A DNA stretch of 64,000 nucleotides. Origin: an uncultured Flavobacteriaceae bacterium. Lineage in GTDB: Bacteria > Bacteroidota > Bacteroidia > Flavobacteriales > Flavobacteriaceae. Each line of letters starts with the position of its first letter. Positions within the stretch are counted from its first letter, which is position 1. The notes under the pieces are model-generated. The model searched no databases. It was not told the DNA's origin and saw only the letters and a program-made list of their open reading frames with translations. A program made the translations under genes and the position numbers. The stretch covers positions 1-64,000 of the forward strand of contig CANNGA010000018.1 in assembly GCA_947504035.1 (NCBI GenBank), given 5' to 3'. Positions 1-7,925 of the stretch are shown here, in pieces.

Positions 1-205
1 CTAACAAAAAACACACAAAGTATTGTAAACATTAGGGGTGTAAAAATATAAGTAGAAAATCAGCAAGCCCTAATTAGTCGTTTACTTGTATAAATAGTGT
101 GTACGCTTTTTTATCAAATTTTTATATTATTAGGTTTTTAGTGCTTTAATAGTAAATATATAGCATTATGTTTAAAAAAATAAGAATATGAATACCAGCT
201 TTAAT

Positions 206-1102
206 TCATAATTCTGTAATACAAGCAATTACTAGTCTATCGAAGAGTCTCTCATCAAAATACCTTTTATTAAACTTGTTAACAAACTCATTTAGGTATA
301 ACTGAAGATATTCTCTTTTAATTTTGTGAAGAGTACCAAGTAAGTCTCGCTTTGTATTACTAATGGTAATATGAACCCATTTTAGCACCTCATTATCTGA
401 TGTTTTGGTAATATAAAGTTCTACAAAATCAGAAATATCAACATATGAACAGTTCTTGGCAGAGAACACAATATTTGGATCATTTAATGAAGTTGTAATA
501 GAATCGTTGACGCTTTGCGCTTTAGGAGCATCTCGTACTGTAGCTTTAAAATAACGACATTGTCTTTCTTTCTTTTTGGTTTCAATGTTTTCTAATGGAT
601 TCGATTCTGCTAGAAGCAATACATACTGTTTCCTTAGGTTTTCATATTTTCTTTTTCTTATAAGTTGTTTTATTTTTGAAGGTTTAACAGTAAAATAGCC
701 TTTATCCATTTCAATCATCCCTTCTAAGGTGTAACGAGCTTCTTGATTGCCTATAGCTTTACGAAATTTATGAACCATAGCCCACACAGGCTCATACCTT
801 TTTAAGCCTAGTCGCTTTTGAATTTCTTTTGACGAGAAACCTTTTTTCGTAGTACTCATTAAAAGCATAGATTTATACCAGGTCATAAATGACAAATTAG
901 AACTTTGCATTATAGTACCACTACGCAGAGAAGTACGAGCTCTACATGACTTACATTCATAACTCCAAACAGATTTTATCCAATAATGCTTATTATGACC
1001 ACAGCGTCGGCATTTTACACCTATTTTATCGCGCTCGGATTTAAAATGTAGACGGCAGGATTCTTCACTATCAAAATGGACTTTAAAACGGAAGGTATTC
1101 AT
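206..1102 (-). CDS. IS1595-family (ISXO2-like) transposase
   Basis: A 298-residue protein. An N-terminal zinc ribbon (C31/C34 and C50/C53) is followed by the helix-turn-helix region that precedes the catalytic core in IS1595-family transposases. The core begins at EMDKGYF (first catalytic Asp). The C-terminal part has the family signature (HITISNTKRDLLGTLHK, then YLNEFVNKFNKRYF), where the ribonuclease-H-like fold carries its late catalytic residues. Family members move short DNA segments by a DDE-type mechanism. The length is close to full size and the frame is intact, so it may be functional. I could not find a convincing pair of terminal inverted repeats or a target duplication, so the limits of the element are not defined. 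No passenger gene is apparent. Confidence 0.8.
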   Translation of the reverse strand: MNTFRFKVHFDSEESCRLHFKSERDKIGVKCRRCGHNKHYWIKSVWSYECKSCRARTSLRSGTIMQSSNLSFMTWYKSMLLMSTTKKGFSSKEIQKRLGLKRYEPVWAMVHKFRKAIGNQEARYTLEGMIEMDKGYFTVKPSKIKQLIRKRKYENLRKQYVLLLAESNPLENIETKKKERQCRYFKATVRDAPKAQSVNDSITTSLNDPNIVFSAKNCSYVDISDFVELYITKTSDNEVLKWVHITISNTKRDLLGTLHKIKREYLQLYLNEFVNKFNKRYFDERLFDRLVIACITEL

Positions 1103-1737
1103 GATATTTTTTTATTTAATTATCTGTTTTTTTAATTGTTTATTGGTGATTGCGGATATTCAAAAGCATACAAATAGTGTATTAATTAAATTTCAAAATG
1201 ACAGTTAAATATTTTGTTTTAATAATGGATATGATTGCTATTTTTAATGATATTAGGATTTTTTATAAAATTCGTTTAGATAAGCTTTTAAGTGCGCTAA
1301 GTTTTCAAATATTTTGTTTTTATAAAACTGTTTTGTACATCTCAAAATGTTTATAAAAGCATTTAATTCAAGACTATAATGTAGTATTCTAATAAGCATA
1401 GTGTTATGTGGTATATCAAATTTTTTCATAAAATGAAATTCTATATGCTCAATAATTATTATCCTAAGTTTTTTGTTTATTTTTTGAAAATTCTATGAGC
1501 TATTTATAGAATAGCTTTCTTGTATTTTATGAACAAAAAAATGTCATTTTTAGATGATAATTTTTCCTACAAATTGGTGTTTTAATTAACATGTTGACGT
1601 TTTATAATAGGCTTAATTTCTTTAATTCTAAGAGATGTACCACTAGGTACCATGACACGAAACAAACTTATTTTTTGTCTTGAAAAGATAGATTAACACT
1701 AGTGTGTCTATCTTTTTAAGACGAATTCTAACGGTAT
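1103..1737. other. Gene-poor AT-rich interval between two transposase-type genes
   Basis: About 635 bases without a believable ORF on either strand. It is very AT-rich. The only clear structure is the long hairpin at 1677-1722, listed separately. It is probably decayed mobile-element DNA, since transposase genes lie on both sides. Confidence 0.5.
1677..1722. repeat. Long imperfect hairpin beside the IS630-type gene
   Basis: Arms GTCTTGAAAAGATAGA (1677-1692) and TCTATCTTTTTAAGAC (1707-1722) pair over 16 bases with one G-U. The loop holds a further palindrome, ACACTAGTGT. It lies 15 bases past the 3' end of the gene at 1738-2271. Neither side has the T-run expected of an intrinsic terminator, so it could be a transposon end or a decayed terminator. 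Confidence 0.55.
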
Positions 1738-2271
1738 TTAATTGTAATTAGAAAACTTTTTAAAAACTATAACGACTTGTTCTTCTTTTTTGTGACAAGA
1801 CTTTCTAGACACCTTAAGTTTTGTTTTATAATGCCGTTTCATGTAAGTTCTTAAAGTATTATATTCTATCTTGACTCCATAGCGTTTTTCTACCCACTTT
1901 ACAGCATCATTATAACCTGTAAAAGGGTGTTCTAAATCTTCTAACCTTTCTTTTAACCCCTTTGAAATAATATGAGTAATGACTTCTCGTCTTTTTCCTC
2001 CAAGAGGTATATTTAAAAATTGCTTTAGACCAAATTTATTATAGGTGTTTGTCCAACGACGAATAGTCGATTCGCTTACATCTAAATATCTAGATAATTC
2101 TTTTTGAGACTTAAACTTAGATTCTAACTTTAATAATAAAAAAAGAATGCGTGTCTTTTCTCTTTGAGATTTACTGGACTTACGAAGTAACTTAAGTTCT
2201 GACTTACTTTCCTTAATATTTATTTGAGTTTTTGCCACCATTTTATAAAAATATAAAAAAGTATCATTCAT
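1738..2271 (-). CDS. IS630-type winged-HTH transposase N-terminal part
   Basis: A 177-residue protein. Residues about 35-90 carry a helix-turn-helix (SQKELSRYLDVSESTIRRW). A second winged-helix part follows (GYNDAVKWVEKRYGVKIEYNTLRTYMKRH) and the protein ends in a basic LKVSRKSCHKK segment. This matches the DNA-binding half of IS630/Tc1-type transposases. The DDE catalytic domain that normally follows is absent, and the next 600 bases downstream do not encode it in any frame. It is either a truncated transposase or one of the free-standing HTH proteins derived from IS630 that are common in flavobacteria. It lies on the same strand as the IS1595 gene. Confidence 0.55.
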   Translation of the reverse strand: MNDTFLYFYKMVAKTQINIKESKSELKLLRKSSKSQREKTRILFLLLKLESKFKSQKELSRYLDVSESTIRRWTNTYNKFGLKQFLNIPLGGKRREVITHIISKGLKERLEDLEHPFTGYNDAVKWVEKRYGVKIEYNTLRTYMKRHYKTKLKVSRKSCHKKEEQVVIVFKKFSNYN

Positions 2272-2437
2272 AATGAAATTTAGTTATTATTGTGTTTAAT
2301 AGTCTGACAGTTAAATAGTTGTAAATACTGTATTTAATATTTAATTTTATAATGTTATATAACAATTTAACGTAAGATGCTACTTTTTGATCGTCATAAA
2401 GTTGTAGCTTATAATTTGTCACACAAAAAATTTAATT

Positions 2438-2710
2438 ATGAAAAATTTCATTTTATTAGCATGTTTTGCAGTATGCACAGTACTGTACAGTTCTAACCTG
2501 TCTACAGTTTCAGATGATGTAGACCAAACGACAAGTATTACTTCTAATCTCAGAATACCTGAGCGCGTTGAAGACTTGAACCAAAGACCCCCATTGCCTC
2601 GTTGTCCCGAATGTAGACGGGTTCCTGGATCTAATAGAGGTGAATGTAGACGGACAATAAGACGACCAGGACAGCCACCAAGACAAGTAGTTACTGCTTG
2701 TAGATTATAG
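2438..2710 (+). CDS. Small exported Cys/Arg-rich peptide, unknown function
   Basis: A 90-residue protein. The hydrophobic N-terminus (residues 4-18, after Lys2) looks like a signal peptide. The mature part is dominated by Arg and Pro and has four Cys (C56, C59, C70, C88), including a CPEC pair, which could form two disulfides or bind a metal. The start follows TTTAATT at a spacing usual for this genome. I recognise no family. The gene stands alone between a mobile-element region and a thioredoxin-fold gene on the same strand. Its small size, net positive charge and paired cysteines would suit a secreted peptide of antimicrobial type, but nothing in the sequence proves that. Confidence 0.6.
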   Translation: MKNFILLACFAVCTVLYSSNLSTVSDDVDQTTSITSNLRIPERVEDLNQRPPLPRCPECRRVPGSNRGECRRTIRRPGQPPRQVVTACRL

Positions 2711-2847
2711 GCTATTTAGATAGTATCCTATAGTCCTAATAATTCAATACCATATATATTATTATTCAATACCGTGAAATTTTTTTAGAAACTATAAATG
2801 AATAATAATAAAGGTATTTGGAATAGGTGATTTACGGTATTAAAAGT

Positions 2848-2935
2848 AACACATCTCCACCTGATTACTGCAAGAATTTTGTGTGTGGTATTAACACCAT
2901 ATGGTTTGATGCATGTGATTTATTGGAGATGTGTT
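2848..2935 (+). promoter_or_regulatory. Structured 5' leader with 12-bp closing stem
   Basis: AACACATCTCCA (2848-2859) and TGGAGATGTGTT (2924-2935) are perfect reverse complements 64 bases apart. Between them are weaker internal pairings, for example GTGT/ACAC around GGTATTA and the palindrome CCATATGG. The right arm carries the only GGAG near the ATG at 2949, so closing the stem would hide it. This could be a cis-acting RNA switch, a small RNA, or the two ends of a very short mobile element. Confidence 0.45.
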
Positions 2936-2948
2936 TATAATTATAATT

Positions 2949-3536
2949 ATGACTTTAATTAAAAAGAATTTGAATTTAGGATTATCAATTTTCCTATTAG
3001 GTGCATTAGTATTTAATGTATTTCGTTACAAGAAGTTAGTGACAAACTATACTACATTGTCTTTGAATTGTAAGGCATTTAGTGATAGTATTACAGCGCA
3101 ATATCAAGACGCATTAGATGATAAAATTAAACTAGAAAAAGGACAGGTCTTTAATACTATGGATGTGGTAGATACAGAAGGTAAAGCATTAGAAGTGCCA
3201 AATCAAGAGGCAAAAGTCAAAATGATAGTGTTTTCAAGCAGTACATGCCCTAATTGCGATACTTACCACCCAATTTTGAACAACTTTGCGAATACCCACG
3301 CTGATATTGATATTGTCGTATTACAATACGATACTAATCCAGAAGAACAACAAAAGGAGTTGAAAGATAAAAAGTATGAGTTTGCTTTGGTGAGCACATC
3401 TTTAAGTGTTCTAGATAGTTTAAATGTTGTTTACACGCCCACCACAGTTATTTTAAACAAAGAAAATAAAGTAGATACAGTGCTCATAGCACATCATGAT
3501 TTAGAACAGCTTAATCAAGTCGTAGCTAAATTGTAA
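2949..3536 (+). CDS. Membrane-anchored thioredoxin-fold protein
   Basis: A 195-residue protein from ATG 2949, preferred over the GTG at 2931 because the latter only adds a hydrophobic run (FIIIIM) and lies inside the inverted repeat. A transmembrane anchor (about residues 9-25) is followed by a periplasmic thioredoxin-like domain with the CPNC redox pair at C100/C103, typical strand spacing, and a cis-proline region (YTPTTVI). The CPNC dipeptide is unusual compared with CGPC or CPPC. It probably acts in disulfide exchange at the periplasmic face. It is monocistronic and ends before a strong bidirectional terminator. Confidence 0.7.
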   Translation: MTLIKKNLNLGLSIFLLGALVFNVFRYKKLVTNYTTLSLNCKAFSDSITAQYQDALDDKIKLEKGQVFNTMDVVDTEGKALEVPNQEAKVKMIVFSSSTCPNCDTYHPILNNFANTHADIDIVVLQYDTNPEEQQKELKDKKYEFALVSTSLSVLDSLNVVYTPTTVILNKENKVDTVLIAHHDLEQLNQVVAKL

Positions 3537-3644
3537 TCGTAATTGCGACCCGACTTAGGCTAGGCGTATAAATCAAGAGCTAAGGTCTAATAGAGAGACC
3601 TTTTCCTATGGTTATTAGAAAAAAGGGACGCCTTAGCTGTCTGT

Positions 3645-3685
3645 AAAAACCTATCCGTAGCAGGCTACGGATAGGTTTTTATTTT
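3645..3685. terminator. Bidirectional intrinsic terminator
   Basis: AAAAACCTATCCGTAG (3645-3660), loop CAGG, then the perfect complement CTACGGATAGGTTTTT (3665-3680) and more T. It lies between the convergent thioredoxin-fold gene and the ytxH-like gene and reads as a terminator on both strands. Confidence 0.85.
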
Positions 3686-4001
3686 AACTCGGGTGCTGAA
3701 ATGCTTTGTTTTTCTCTTTTAGTACAGACAATTGTTTCTCTAAAAAGCTAATAACATGTTCTGTTTTATAACTTGCTTTAGAGGCAACGTCTTTTAATTC
3801 TGCGTTAAATTTGGCTTTACCAGAGGCAGCCGTTTTAGAGACCTCTTCTTTAACCTCTTTAAAATCTTGGGTGATTTGATCTTTTACAGTTTGACCTTCC
3901 TTTTTAAGTTTCTCCCGAGTTGCTTTGCCTTTATTTGGTGCGAATAGCATGCCTAAACCAACACCAACTAGTGCACCTAAAATTACGGTTCCTTTGTTCA
4001 T
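3684..4001 (-). CDS. YtxH domain-containing protein
   Basis: A 105-residue protein with the YtxH pattern: a short glycine-rich membrane segment at the N-terminus (VILGALVGVGLGMLFAPNKG), then a long, highly charged Lys/Glu-rich helical region. YtxH proteins are small membrane-associated proteins linked to general stress; their biochemical role is not known. The start ATG follows an AT-rich leader. It shares the bidirectional terminator with the upstream convergent gene. Confidence 0.8.
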   Translation of the reverse strand: MNKGTVILGALVGVGLGMLFAPNKGKATREKLKKEGQTVKDQITQDFKEVKEEVSKTAASGKAKFNAELKDVASKASYKTEHVISFLEKQLSVLKEKNKAFQHPS

Positions 4002-4299
4002 TATATTTTAATTTAAAATTAGATATCTAAGGCTTAATGCCTTAAATATACAGCAATAAGATATCAAAAGCAATGCCGAAATTTTGTAATTAACTATGAT
4101 TTTCAATAGTCTACAGCATTTCTAATTCAAATTACCGTAATACAACGTCCTTTTCCTGTCTATTTCAGAATAAAAAATATAGCATAAGCCATGTTCTAGG
4201 TGTCTTCTTTGTATAAAGAAAAAAAAGATCATTTGGTGTTGCACTAATTGCAAACTAAAAAACAGTATTAACGTAGTTTAGATGTATAGTTATTGGGTT
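4002..4299. other. Intergenic region, no gene seen
   Basis: About 300 AT-rich bases upstream of the ytxH-like gene (minus) and downstream of the 4300-4683 gene (minus). No ORF, RNA gene or strong hairpin is visible. It probably holds the ytxH promoter. Confidence 0.4.
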
Positions 4300-4683
4300 T
4301 TAATTAAGGTCTTTAAGTTTAAAAATGGCACTGTCGTCTTTTAATTTTGTACCGTTTTCAAATCCTAAATAGTCAAGATCGCCATGTTTTTCAGACCAAA
4401 AGCCTTGAAGTGTATTTGTATCTTCATGATAACGGTAAACAACAACACCCTTAAACCGTTTACCAGCCTGTTCGGCTTCTCCTTCATAATAAAAATTGAT
4501 AACGAGGGTATTATCATGAAAAAAACCAGAACCTTTTAAGGTTTGGCTACCACTTATCACCCATTCGGCATCAACCCTATGAGGATGTGTTTGGTTTAAA
4601 TGTAAAAACCCCGAATAGGATGCCCCTGTAGCATCTTGATTCGTCCCTATCACTTTATACGTGCCTTCTATATGCGTTATCAT
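4300..4683 (-). CDS. Small beta-rich protein, unknown function
   Basis: A 127-residue protein without a signal peptide. Alternating hydrophobic and polar residues with frequent Gly and aromatic positions suggest an antiparallel beta barrel or a lipocalin-like fold (IEGTYKVIGTN at the start; FKGVVVYRYHEDTNTLQGFWSE in the middle). I do not recognise the family. It is divergent from the GbsR-type regulator gene and shares a 128-base intergenic region with it, so its promoter lies near that regulator's operator. Confidence 0.6.
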   Translation of the reverse strand: MITHIEGTYKVIGTNQDATGASYSGFLHLNQTHPHRVDAEWVISGSQTLKGSGFFHDNTLVINFYYEGEAEQAGKRFKGVVVYRYHEDTNTLQGFWSEKHGDLDYLGFENGTKLKDDSAIFKLKDLN

Positions 4684-4759
4684 GAATTCTGTAAATTATG
4701 TAGTGTCAAAATTAAAGATTACATAGGGTATCTTTTAATAAAAAGACAAAATAAATATT

Positions 4760-4789
4760 CTAAACTTTCAATAAATTTTGAAAGTTTAG
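4760..4789. promoter_or_regulatory. Putative GbsR operator 1
   Basis: A perfect 11-bp inverted repeat, CTAAACTTTCA (4760-4770) and TGAAAGTTTAG (4779-4789), with an 8-base spacer. It overlaps the -33 element of the promoter of the adjacent regulator gene, as expected for autorepression. A degenerate copy with the same spacing lies in front of the next operon. Confidence 0.7.
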
Positions 4790-4807
4790 AAAAAACCTAT
4801 ATATTTG
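4777..4807 (+). promoter_or_regulatory. Bacteroidetes-type promoter, nearly leaderless
   Basis: TTTG (4777-4780), a 19-base spacer, then TATATTTG (4800-4807), an exact match to the TTTG / TAnnTTTG consensus. The predicted transcription start falls at about 4812, which is the A of the ATG, so the mRNA may have no 5' leader. Confidence 0.7.
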
Positions 4808-4811
4808 TACC

Positions 4812-5318
4812 ATGGAATTAGAAGCGGCAAAATTAAAATACATTCAAACGTGGGGGAGTTTAGCAACCTCTTGGGGTATTAATAAAACCATGGCTCAGGT
4901 GCATGCACTACTTTTAGTCGCTGTAGAGCCGCTTTCGGCAGATGCTATCATGGAAACCTTAAAGATTTCTAGAGGTAATGTGAATATGAATGTACGTGCT
5001 TTGATCGACTGGGGCATTGTGAAAAAAGAATTTGTACCAGGAGAGCGTAAAGAGTTTTTTGTTGCAGATAAAGACATTTGGGAGTTGTTTAAACAAGTTA
5101 CTAAGGAACGTAAACGACGAGAAATAGAGCCTGTATTAAAAGTGTTGGATGAGTTGCAAAACGATGTTACCGCTACTACAGAAGAGGCGCAACAGTTTAA
5201 AGCGCTTATGAAAGACCTGTCTTCTGTTACTAATACAGTTAACGGCATTTTAGAAAAAGCCATTAAAGCAGATGAACATTGGTTATTATCTAGTTTCACG
5301 AAAATGATTAAAAAGTAA
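4812..5318 (+). CDS. GbsR/MarR-family transcriptional regulator
   Basis: A 168-residue protein. A winged helix at about residues 20-90 has the GbsR-like signature (WGSLATSWGINKTMAQVHALLL, then SRGNVNMNVRALIDWGIVKKE and the wing GERKEFF). A C-terminal helical dimerisation region follows. GbsR proteins are dimeric repressors; in Bacillus one responds to choline, but flavobacterial relatives are uncharacterised. The inverted repeat over its own promoter and the degenerate copy in front of the following membrane operon suggest that it represses both. The ATG at 4812 is supported by family alignment (the conserved part starts near residue 5) even though it lies only 5 bases past the -7 element. 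Confidence 0.8.
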   Translation: MELEAAKLKYIQTWGSLATSWGINKTMAQVHALLLVAVEPLSADAIMETLKISRGNVNMNVRALIDWGIVKKEFVPGERKEFFVADKDIWELFKQVTKERKRREIEPVLKVLDELQNDVTATTEEAQQFKALMKDLSSVTNTVNGILEKAIKADEHWLLSSFTKMIKK

Positions 5319-5331
5319 AAAAATTTGAATA

Positions 5332-5378
5332 TAAACTTTCAATAATTTCTGAAAATACAAAACATTTAAATAGTATTA
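5332..5378 (+). promoter_or_regulatory. Putative GbsR operator 2 and operon promoter
   Basis: The left arm TAAACTTTCA (5332-5341) is identical to operator 1. The right arm TGAAAATAC (5350-5358) is degenerate. The 8-base spacing is the same. A -33-like TCTG (5348-5351) and a weak -7-like TAGTATTA (5371-5378) are 19 bases apart, so a bound repressor would cover the promoter of the operon starting at 5396. Confidence 0.5.
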
Positions 5379-5395
5379 ATTTTAAACACGAAAAC

Positions 5396-5755
5396 ATGAC
5401 ATTACTAAATCTATTAGGGTATTCGCTATTTTTAGCCGTTGCGGTAGGCATAGTACTCTATGTTGGTAACGCGTGTTATTGCAATGGTAAACTATTTATA
5501 CACCACTATTTTTATAAGGATATAAAGTTTGCTAATACGATTAATAAAGTATTGCGAACAGCTTATTATGTTTTGAATATAGGGATGGTTGTTTGGACTT
5601 TACAAACAGTTCATCATATAGACAGTTATGCAGCATTAATTGAAATGCTAACAGCACGTTTAAGCTTCATTCTCCTTGTTATAGGTGTGTTGCATTTTAT
5701 CAATATGATCACAATTTATAAAACACATAATTATTTTAAAAACAGAAACTTATGA
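5396..5755 (+). CDS. Small integral membrane protein, paralogue A
   Basis: A 119-residue protein with about three hydrophobic segments (residues 5-27, about 52-70, about 88-108). No family recognised. It resembles the next gene product along its length: NTINKVLRTAYYVLNIGMVVWTL here against ATNKLFKIGFYLINIGFALKIV there, and LIEMLTARL against LIETLSAKL. It is therefore one of a tandem pair. It is the first gene of the operon under operator 2 and overlaps the second gene by 4 bases, so the two products are probably made together and may form a complex. Confidence 0.7.
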   Translation: MTLLNLLGYSLFLAVAVGIVLYVGNACYCNGKLFIHHYFYKDIKFANTINKVLRTAYYVLNIGMVVWTLQTVHHIDSYAALIEMLTARLSFILLVIGVLHFINMITIYKTHNYFKNRNL

Positions 5756-6144
5756 ATACTTCATTACAATTAATCGCTTACGCTATCTATTTACCAGTCA
5801 GTATCGTGTTAACCACTCTAGTAGCACAACATTTGTTTAAGCACAGTAAAATTTTTATGCGCGATATTTTCAATCAAAGAGAAGACATTGCTTTAGCGAC
5901 CAATAAGCTCTTTAAAATTGGATTTTACCTCATAAATATTGGTTTTGCGTTAAAGATTGTACGTACTTACAATATAACATCTTACCGGTATTTAATTGAA
6001 ACATTAAGCGCTAAACTTGGCGGCTTCTCTATCTATTTAGGTGTTGTTATGGTACTTTTTATAGTCTTTTTTCTAAAAGGAAGAAAAGCAAGTAAAGCTA
6101 ATAATCTTAAAGCACAACAGCATAAAACAACTCAAACAGAATAG
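5752..6144 (+). CDS. Small integral membrane protein, paralogue B
   Basis: A 130-residue protein homologous to the preceding one, with the same hydrophobic pattern, followed by a basic, Gln-rich cytoplasmic tail (KGRKASKANNLKAQQHK). The start ATG overlaps the previous stop region (ATGA), a sign of translational coupling. Function unknown. The pair sits upstream of a DCC1-type redox protein and an NAD-dependent epimerase in one operon. Confidence 0.7.
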   Translation: MNTSLQLIAYAIYLPVSIVLTTLVAQHLFKHSKIFMRDIFNQREDIALATNKLFKIGFYLINIGFALKIVRTYNITSYRYLIETLSAKLGGFSIYLGVVMVLFIVFFLKGRKASKANNLKAQQHKTTQTE

Positions 6145-6180
6145 CAGTTTTAGGAGGTCTATATTATAAACAGCACTATT

Positions 6181-7002
6181 ATGAAAACACTTCGCCATCA
6201 CACTTTACTTTACGATACAGCATGTCCATTATGTTGTGCTTATACCAGTAGCTTTATAACACATAAGATGTTAGATGCGCATGGGAGACAACCCTTTGAA
6301 ACACTGGCTACTTTCGAACAGGATTTTATAGATGTAGAACGTGCAGCAGACGAAATTGCTTTGGTGGATACCAAACATCAAAAAGTCTATTACGGTATAG
6401 ACAGTCTATTGAAAGTTATAGGAAATGCATGGCCTTGGGGTGCTTCTATAGCAAAAACGAAATGGATCTATTGGATGCTTAAAAAATTATATGCGTTGAT
6501 CTCTTTCAATCGAAAAGTGATTGTGCCTTCAGTAGCAACAACACAGGGGTTAAGCTGTACACCACGATTTAATTTAAAATACCGTCTCATATACATCTTG
6601 TTGTCAGTTTTTGCAGTGGGGTATAGTCTGTATTGTTTTTCGAATTGCATCATGGGCTTGCCTCAAACCAATTGGTACAGCGAATTGGGCATTGGCGTTG
6701 GACAAATTGTATTTCAAAGTGTATTCTTAATACGAAAAAAGATAGAAACGATATGGAATTATATAGGACATTTAATGACGGTTTCCCTAATGGGGAGTGG
6801 TGCATTAGGACTAATCCTCTTGCTGCATTATAGTGTTGGTTTTTCTCAGCCCCTTCTTCTTGCTCTTTTCGCAGCAGTGGTAGGTGGGATGTTTTATGAA
6901 CACAAACGCAGAATAACAATTTTAAAGTTGCCGTATTACATCACATATACATGGATCGCTTACCGCGTGTTGGTATTGGGGGTTTTAGTATTTATTTTAT
7001 AA
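6181..7002 (+). CDS. DCC1-like (DUF393) thiol-disulfide oxidoreductase with membrane domain
   Basis: A 273-residue protein. The N-terminal 120 residues are a DCC1/DUF393 domain, with YDTACPLC giving the CxxC pair at C15/C18. The rest is membrane-embedded (about four hydrophobic segments from residue 132 on). DCC1 proteins are named for the conserved DxxCxxC start and have a thioredoxin-like fold; electron partners are generally unknown. Fusion to a membrane domain suggests redox work at the membrane. It starts 37 bases after the previous gene, and a GGAGG lies about 20 bases upstream of the ATG. Confidence 0.75.
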   Translation: MKTLRHHTLLYDTACPLCCAYTSSFITHKMLDAHGRQPFETLATFEQDFIDVERAADEIALVDTKHQKVYYGIDSLLKVIGNAWPWGASIAKTKWIYWMLKKLYALISFNRKVIVPSVATTQGLSCTPRFNLKYRLIYILLSVFAVGYSLYCFSNCIMGLPQTNWYSELGIGVGQIVFQSVFLIRKKIETIWNYIGHLMTVSLMGSGALGLILLLHYSVGFSQPLLLALFAAVVGGMFYEHKRRITILKLPYYITYTWIAYRVLVLGVLVFIL

Positions 7003-7012
7003 CATCGAAATT

Positions 7013-7906
7013 ATGAAAGTAGTTATAGCAGGAGGTACAGGATATCTCGGTAGGTTGCTTACAGCACATTTTACCAAACATCAACATGCAGACGTTTATG
7101 TACTTACACGTCGGCAAATACAAAACGAAGCTCATGTGTATTACCTGCACTGGGATGGAGAAACGAAGGGAGATTGGACGGTCGTATTAGAAGGCGCAGA
7201 TCTGCTCATTAATCTATCGGGGAAATCTGTAAATTGTAGGTATACCCCTAAACATAAAGAAGAGATTTACGCCAGCAGATTGAAAAGCACCAAAGTGTTG
7301 TGTGAGGCTGTATTAGCATTGAAGCAGCCGCCTAAAGTATTTATACAATCGTCATCAGCTACCATTTATCAACATTCAGAAGAGGCGTTTATGACAGAAG
7401 CGGAGGGGCGTATAGGTGCCGATTTCTCAATGGATGTCTGTAAAGCCTGGGAGCAATTATTTCAGAGTTATACCTTTCGAAACACAAAAAAAATAATAAC
7501 GAGAACCTCTATAGTTTTGGGGAACAATGGTGGTGCATTTCCTATTATGAAGCGTATGACGCGATTGGGGTTAGGGGGCAAACAAGGTTCTGGTCGGCAA
7601 TACATCAGTTGGATTACAGAAGACGATTATACCCGCGCTATTGCCTTTTTAAGTACTCAAAACGAAGGTGTTTATAATATTTGTGTGCCCAACCCTATAC
7701 GTAATGCAGCCTTTCAAAAAACGTTGCGAAAAAAAATAAAAGTCGCTTTTGGATTTAACACGCCTAAGTGGTTATTACAACTGGGCGCAATAGGTATGGG
7801 AACAGAAACAGAGTTAATTTTAAAAAGCAGATGTGTCTATCCTGAAAAATTACTCAACTTAGGCTTTAAATTTAGAACTCCTACCTTTAAGGCGTTTGAC
7901 GTTTAA
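7013..7906 (+). CDS. TIGR01777-family NAD(P)-dependent epimerase (YfcH-like)
   Basis: A 297-residue protein. GGTGYLGRLL at residues 7-16 is the Rossmann dinucleotide-binding loop. The middle part has the extended-SDR pattern (SSSATIYQH, RTSIVLG). The C-terminal 50 residues match the DUF1731 tail (PKWLLQLGAIGMGTETELILKSRCVYPEKLLNLGFKF). TIGR01777 enzymes are extended short-chain dehydrogenases of unknown substrate. It lies 10 bases after the DCC1 gene; in flavobacteria these families are commonly neighbours. Full length and intact. Confidence 0.85.
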   Translation: MKVVIAGGTGYLGRLLTAHFTKHQHADVYVLTRRQIQNEAHVYYLHWDGETKGDWTVVLEGADLLINLSGKSVNCRYTPKHKEEIYASRLKSTKVLCEAVLALKQPPKVFIQSSSATIYQHSEEAFMTEAEGRIGADFSMDVCKAWEQLFQSYTFRNTKKIITRTSIVLGNNGGAFPIMKRMTRLGLGGKQGSGRQYISWITEDDYTRAIAFLSTQNEGVYNICVPNPIRNAAFQKTLRKKIKVAFGFNTPKWLLQLGAIGMGTETELILKSRCVYPEKLLNLGFKFRTPTFKAFDV

Positions 7907-7925
7907 TAGCGAAAATTTTAAACAG

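Noticed and set aside
30-1200. Terminal inverted repeats for the IS1595 element
   Set aside because: I compared GGGGTGTAAAAATATA near the left edge with the region beyond the gene start and found no convincing complementary partner or target duplication.
4636-4821. 61-residue ORF across the promoter region of the GbsR-type gene
   Set aside because: It overlaps the divergent small gene and covers the operator and the -33/-7 elements; it has no protein-like composition.
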